Source of the DNA: Hyphomonas sp. BRH_c22
GTDB lineage: Bacteria; Pseudomonadota; Alphaproteobacteria; Caulobacterales; Hyphomonadaceae
DNA length: 64,000 bases
Assembly (NCBI RefSeq): GCF_000961795.1
Contig: NZ_LADU01000059.1
Span: 29,187 to 93,186 of the forward strand
Direction: 5' to 3'
A program made the position numbers and the translations under genes. The notes under the pieces were generated by a model. The model did no database searches. It had not been told where the DNA came from and worked only from the letters and a program-made list of their open reading frames with translations. Of the stretch, positions 60,208-64,000 are shown one piece after another (positions within the stretch are counted from its first letter, which is position 1; each line of letters starts with the position of its first letter).

Positions 60208-61770
60208 ATGACAGAGCAAAGACACGAACGCGCCCTTATCGTCGACTTCGGCAGCCAGGTGACGCAACTGATCGCCCGGCGCCTGCGCGAAAGCGGCGTC
60301 TATTGCGAAATCCACCCGTTCAACAAGGTCGACAAGGCCTTTCTGGAAGCCTACGGGCCGCAGGCGGTGATCCTGTCTGGCGGGCCATCGAGTGTCTATT
60401 GGGACGATGCGCCGATGGCCGACATGGCGATTTTCGAGGCGGGCATCCCGGTGCTAGGCATCTGTTACGGCCAGCAGGTGATGATGCACCAGCTGGGCGG
60501 GCATGTTGAGGGCGGCACGAGCCGCGAGTTCGGCCGGGCCTTTATCGAGAAAGTGGTGGACGATCCGTTCCTTGAGGGCCTGCTGGACAGCGGCGAGCAT
60601 GAACAGGTCTGGATGAGCCATGGCGACCATGTGGCGAAGATGGCACCGGGATTTGGTGTAATCGCGAAATCGCCGGGCGCGCCCTATGCGATCATCGCTG
60701 ACCCGGAGCGGAAGTTCTATGGCACGCAGTTCCACCCGGAAGTCGTGCACACGACGCATGGCGCGCAGATCCTGCGCAATTTCACGCATGGTGTGGCGGG
60801 CCTGAAGGGCGACTGGACGATGGCGGCCTATCGCGCCGAAGCCATCGAAAAGATCCGCAACCAGGTGGGCAAGGGCAAGGTGATCTGCGGCCTGTCGGGC
60901 GGCGTGGATTCGTCCGTGGCGGCCGTGCTGATCCATGAGGCCATCGGCGAGCAGCTGACCTGCGTCTATGTCGATCACGGCCTGATGCGGGCGAATGAGA
61001 GCGAGCAGGTGGTGAGCCTGTTCCGCGAACACTACAATATTCCGCTGGTGCACGTGGATGCGTCGGACCTGTTCCTCGGCAAGCTGGACGGCGTGTCGGA
61101 CCCGGAGAAAAAGCGCAAGATCATTGGCGGCCTGTTCATTGATGTGTTCGAGGCCGAGGCGAAGAAGATTGGCGGGGCGGACTTCCTGGCGCAGGGCACG
61201 CTGTATCCGGACGTGATCGAGAGCGTTTCGGCGCTGGGCGGGCCATCTGTAACGATCAAGAGCCATCACAATGTCGGCGGCCTGCCGGAACGCATGAACA
61301 TGCAACTGGTCGAGCCGCTGCGGGAACTGTTCAAAGACGAAGTGCGCGCCCTCGGCCGGGAGCTTGGCCTGCCGGAAGCCTTTGTCGGGCGCCACCCTTT
61401 CCCCGGGCCAGGACTCGCGATCCGCATTCCGGGCGCCATCACGCGCGAGAAGGCCGACACGCTGCGCAAGGCGGACTTGATCTATATTGACGAGATCAAG
61501 AAGGCGGGCCTGTACGACGAAATCTGGCAGGCGTTCAGCGTGTTGCTGCCGGTCAACACCGTGGGCGTGATGGGCGACGAGCGGACCTATGAGGCCGTAC
61601 TGGCGCTGCGGGCGGTGACATCCACAGATGGTATGACGGCGGACTATTATCCGTTCGAGCACGCTTTCCTCGGCCGCGTTGCCACGCGCATCATCAATGA
61701 AGTAAAAGGCGTGAATCGCGTCGTCTATGACGTAACGAGCAAGCCGCCGGGCACGATCGAGTGGGAATGA
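60208..61770 (+). CDS. guaA: GMP synthase (glutamine-hydrolysing)
   Basis: A 520-aa enzyme converting XMP to GMP. The N-terminal glutaminase has Cys86 (GICYGQQVM) and the QFHPEVVHT triad region. The ATP pyrophosphatase PP-loop SGGVDSS is at 230-236; the C-terminal dimerisation domain ends [12 protein letters not shown] 60208 is the family start; an in-frame GTG at 60178 is less likely. The gene is intact up to its stop although an integrase gene lies immediately downstream, as expected for an island that rebuilds the 3' end on insertion. Confidence 0.96.
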   Translation: MTEQRHERALIVDFGSQVTQLIARRLRESGVYCEIHPFNKVDKAFLEAYGPQAVILSGGPSSVYWDDAPMADMAIFEAGIPVLGICYGQQVMMHQLGGHVEGGTSREFGRAFIEKVVDDPFLEGLLDSGEHEQVWMSHGDHVAKMAPGFGVIAKSPGAPYAIIADPERKFYGTQFHPEVVHTTHGAQILRNFTHGVAGLKGDWTMAAYRAEAIEKIRNQVGKGKVICGLSGGVDSSVAAVLIHEAIGEQLTCVYVDHGLMRANESEQVVSLFREHYNIPLVHVDASDLFLGKLDGVSDPEKKRKIIGGLFIDVFEAEAKKIGGADFLAQGTLYPDVIESVSALGGPSVTIKSHHNVGGLPERMNMQLVEPLRELFKDEVRALGRELGLPEAFVGRHPFPGPGLAIRIPGAITREKADTLRKADLIYIDEIKKAGLYDEIWQAFSVLLPVNTVGVMGDERTYEAVLALRAVTSTDGMTADYYPFEHAFLGRVATRIINEVKGVNRVVYDVTSKPPGTIEWE

Positions 61771-61884
61771 TTCCGCGTCTCTCGCGGACTATCGCGAACG
61801 ATCAATAAATTCAACAAATACAGTAGCTTGATACCGATTTTCGTTCGGTGTCTATCGCCTTCTATCGCGGGCCAACGGAACATT

Positions 61885-62040
61885 CTGACGGTATCGCCTG
61901 ACGGTATACAAATTGCCTCTTCCTGCCTAAAGTCAAAATACCGTCAGCCCATTTTGGCGGCCTGACGGTATTTTTTCGGCATAACACATTGAAAAAATAG
62001 TGTTTTGTTGTTGGGAAATGGCTATTTTGGCCTGACGGTA
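61885..62040 (+). repeat. Five CTGACGGTA motifs upstream of the integrase
   Basis: CTGACGGTA occurs at 61885-61893, 61898-61906, 61962-61970 and 62032-62040, and inverted (TACCGTCAG) at 61939-61947. Two copies are preceded by TTTTGG(CG)GC. Repeated short sites before a phage-type integrase are typical arm-type or excisionase/regulator sites. Confidence 0.75.
61935..61974 (+). terminator. Stem-loop formed by two CTGACGGTA motifs
   Basis: AAAATACCGTCAG (61935-61947) pairs perfectly with CTGACGGTATTTT (61962-61974) across 14 nt, ending in a T-run. It may end guaA transcription, or be an inverted pair of protein sites. Confidence 0.5.
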
Positions 62041-62064
62041 AAATTGGTGGGAAGGAGGCGCAGC

Positions 62065-63324
62065 ATGCTGACCGATATTGCAATCAAGTCGTTGAAAGCA
62101 AAGGACAAACCCTACAAGGTCGCAGACCGGGACGGTCTCTATGTGTCCGTCGCGCCGACGGGCACCAAGACCTTCCGCTACGATTACCGTGTGAACGGGC
62201 GCCGAGAGACGCTGACCATCGGGCGTTATGGCAAGTACGGGATCACGCTGGCGGCTGCGCGCGAGAAGCTGATCGATGCGAAGAAGCTCGTGGATGAGGG
62301 TGTCTCACCCGCCAAAGAAAAGAAGCGGGCCAAGGCCAAAGCGAAATCGGAAGGGACATTCGGGGAGCTTGCTCAGCGCTGGCTCGCTGAGAGCGAGATG
62401 TCGGACTCGACCCGCGATATGCGTCGTCACATTGTCGACCGTGACCTGATCCCGGCGCTGGGCAATTACACCTTGCGCGAGGTGACGAGCGAGGACGTCC
62501 GTCAGCTTTGCGACAAGATCAAGAAGCGGGGCGCGCCTTCAACGGCGCTCCACGCCCGTGAGTTCATCAAGCTCATCTACGCCTTCGCCACCCTGCACGG
62601 CATCCGCGTCGAGAATCCTGCCGAAGAGGTCGACCCCCGTTCGATCGCGCGTGTCCGGCCCCGCGACCGCTCGCTCACGCCGCTGGAGATCCGGGTCCTC
62701 TATCGGGTCCTTGAAGAGATCACCGCCAATCCGACGCTGAAGCTCGGCGTGAAATTCATCCTACTGACAATGAAGCGCAAGACCGAGGTCGCCCATGCGA
62801 CCTGGGACGAAGTCAGCTTTCAGGATGCGGTCTGGACCATCCCGAAAAAGCGGATGAAGACGGGCCTTGACCATAATGTCTATCTGTCGAACCAGGCGCT
62901 CGACATTCTGGTGGCGCTGAAGACCTGCGCAGGCGGATCGAAATACGTCTTCCCGTCGCGCTATGACACGTTCCGCCCGATCTCGAATGCGACCTTCAAC
63001 CGGATCACCGACAGCGCCCACAAGCTGGCCAGTGAGATGGAGCTGCCGCTGGAGCCGTTCACGGTTCATGACCTGCGGCGCACGGGCTCGACGCTGCTCA
63101 ATGAACTCGGCTTCAACCGCGACTGGATCGAGAAGAGCCTCGCCCATGAGGACCGGCGCTCATCGCGTGGGGTCTACAACAAGGCCGAATATGCCGACCA
63201 GCGCCGCCACATGATGCAGGAATGGGCCGACATGATCGACGCCTGGGCTGCAGGTGAAAGCCGCAAGCCGAACATTATCCCGGAAAGCATGGCGGTCTAC
63301 GCTGCTGATCCTAGGGTGGGGTGA
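62065..63324 (+). CDS. Tyrosine-type site-specific integrase (P4 family)
   Basis: A 419-aa recombinase. The N-terminal arm-binding domain of the DUF4102 type (MLTDIAIKSLKAKDKPYKVA, DGLYVSVAPTGTKTFRYDY) is followed by the core-binding SAM-like domain (about 100-190) and the catalytic domain. All catalytic residues are visible: R238 (KRKTEVAHATW), H335 and R338 (VHDLRRTG), H361 (SLAHEDRRS), and nucleophile Y371 (GVYNKAEYADQRR). ATG 62065 with GAAGGAGG 7 nt upstream is clearly the start. It sits at the guaA 3' end and would insert or excise the island to its right. Confidence 0.95.
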   Translation: MLTDIAIKSLKAKDKPYKVADRDGLYVSVAPTGTKTFRYDYRVNGRRETLTIGRYGKYGITLAAAREKLIDAKKLVDEGVSPAKEKKRAKAKAKSEGTFGELAQRWLAESEMSDSTRDMRRHIVDRDLIPALGNYTLREVTSEDVRQLCDKIKKRGAPSTALHAREFIKLIYAFATLHGIRVENPAEEVDPRSIARVRPRDRSLTPLEIRVLYRVLEEITANPTLKLGVKFILLTMKRKTEVAHATWDEVSFQDAVWTIPKKRMKTGLDHNVYLSNQALDILVALKTCAGGSKYVFPSRYDTFRPISNATFNRITDSAHKLASEMELPLEPFTVHDLRRTGSTLLNELGFNRDWIEKSLAHEDRRSSRGVYNKAEYADQRRHMMQEWADMIDAWAAGESRKPNIIPESMAVYAADPRVG

Positions 63325-63503
63325 GCCTTACACCTCCTTCGTAAGGACGCGCGACCATGAGATCCTGATAAGGGCGATCAAAGGGAGTCAACCGAACAGA
63401 CATTCTTCTTGTGCGGTTGTCCCCTCGCAGGTCTCTTCTATTCGCGATGCGACATATTTAGAGTGAACGGAGCGCTCACAATCGCTGAACCAATTAGGCC
63501 AAG
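63325..63503. other. Spacer between integrase and the truncated ORF
   Basis: 179 nt without a convincing gene. It separates the integrase from the next gene on the same strand and presumably holds that gene's promoter; no consensus stands out. Confidence 0.35.
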
Positions 63504-64000
63504 ATGACGGCACCAATTCCGCCTTTTGATCCGAAGCGACATGCCGATCATGTTGTTCGCGCTTATCAATACCAGTTTTTAGAAACAGCAATTACCTGGC
63601 TTGAGCTTGCGAGTACTGAGACCCTTTTTGTAGAGATTGCCGAGGACTACGATCTCGCATCCGCAGACGGCCAAACCCGCCTGACGCAGGTCGCGCATGC
63701 TTCCACCAATCGTCAACTGACGCTTGCGAGCGAGAAATCTAGGCATGCACTAGACAATTACTGGATGGCCAGTGCGGCTGGCGAAAACCGCTCTATCTCG
63801 CTTGTGCTTCATACCAATATGTCTTCGGGCTACGAGAAGGGTTTCACCTTCCCCGACGGACAGACTGGAATTGAATATTGGTCGAGCGTGCAGTTGGGCG
63901 CTGACCCAAGTCCGCTTTTGGACGGCCTCAGAAAGACGCATCGCAAAGGACCACTCCTCGACTGGCTGAATGCCACGCCGAGTTTGGCCGAACTCAAATC
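63504..64000 (+). CDS. Island-borne hypothetical protein, N-terminal part (runs past window)
   Basis: ATG 63504 opens a frame with no stop up to the window end (165 codons). The protein starts TAPIPPFDPKRHADHVVRAY and continues YQFLETAITWLELASTETLF, VEIAEDYD, LTQVAHAST and RQLTLASEKSRHALDNYW. The layout (tyrosine/glutamine-rich helix, V-x-E strand, acidic turn, Q-V-x-H strand, 'LTLAS...NYW' helix) faintly resembles N-terminal PD-(D/E)xK-like domains of DUF4297/Cap4-type anti-phage proteins, but the usual Q-x-K lysine is an alanine or histidine here. AT-richer than the core genome. Function is not assigned. Confidence 0.6.
   Translation, partial: MTAPIPPFDPKRHADHVVRAYQYQFLETAITWLELASTETLFVEIAEDYDLASADGQTRLTQVAHASTNRQLTLASEKSRHALDNYWMASAAGENRSISLVLHTNMSSGYEKGFTFPDGQTGIEYWSSVQLGADPSPLLDGLRKTHRKGPLLDWLNATPSLAELK

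Larger units (their letters stand above)
61771..62064. other. AT-rich junction between guaA and the integrase gene
   Basis: 294 nt, clearly AT-richer than the chromosome around it. TCTATCGC occurs twice, exactly 10 nt apart (61851 and 61861), and CTGACGGTA five times. No gene seen. It probably holds the island's left attachment site, recombinase arm sites and the integrase promoter. The att core cannot be fixed without the right end. Confidence 0.6.

Noticed and set aside
61741..61800. The end of guaA as an exact attL core
   Set aside because: The position is likely, but no second copy lies in the window, so core limits cannot be given.

Overview
The window is a gene-dense, GC-rich stretch of an alphaproteobacterial chromosome. 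Gene content and order (rpsB-tsf-pyrH-frr-uppS-cdsA-dxr-rseP-bamA-skp-lpx, gltA-gltX-(comEC)-lexA-trpCD..EG-ppiD-tpiA-secG-pyrG, guaB..rsmB-guaA) match what I know of Caulobacterales/Hyphomonadaceae-type genomes. A short ProS without an insertion domain, LpxI instead of LpxH, HspQ and a GAAC-N7-GAAC LexA box all fit Alphaproteobacteria. The genus is an inference.

Layout. 1-9049 (+): the 3' part of an RNase J gene, methylmalonyl-CoA epimerase, a DUF1467-type membrane protein, proS, the lolC/E-lolD lipoprotein exporter and dnaE. 9195-23407 (+): ribosomal protein S2, EF-Ts, UMP kinase and ribosome recycling factor, then isoprenoid/phospholipid/outer-membrane biogenesis (uppS, cdsA, dxr, rseP, bamA, skp-like, lpxD, lpxA, lpxI, lpxB); fabZ is missing from its usual place. 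23404-34218 (-): gltA, gltX, a gutted comEC remnant (+ strand), lexA with its box, trpC, trpD, an alpha/beta hydrolase, trpG, trpE and a SurA-N/PPIase protein. 34305-37316 (+): tpiA, secG, pyrG. 37545-39240: a short-chain dehydrogenase and an insertion-sequence remnant that itself carries an in-frame palindromic mosaic element. 39259-44088 (-): a cfa / DUF1365 / FAD-oxidoreductase / photolyase operon with a sigmaE(ChrR)-like promoter. 44268-52140: hldE, a 59-aa ORF, an SLC13/TrkA-C transporter, hspQ, Ppx/GppA, rlmE, dodecin, a GFA-family protein, a Cys-rich lipoprotein and a membrane-anchored unknown. 52201-61770: guaB, an AT-richer orphan lipoprotein gene, GNAT, renalase-like oxidoreductase, rsmB, a TPR/beta-hydroxylase, an M15 peptidase and guaA.

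61771-64000 looks like the left end of a genomic island at the 3' end of guaA, a known integration hotspot. It has an AT-rich segment with five CTGACGGTA motifs, a complete P4-type tyrosine integrase, and a truncated, AT-richer ORF with a faint resemblance to the N-terminal domains of DUF4297/Cap4-type defence proteins. This is the part of the window most likely to open into something undescribed, but the cargo lies beyond base 64000. No tRNA, rRNA or CRISPR array was seen.
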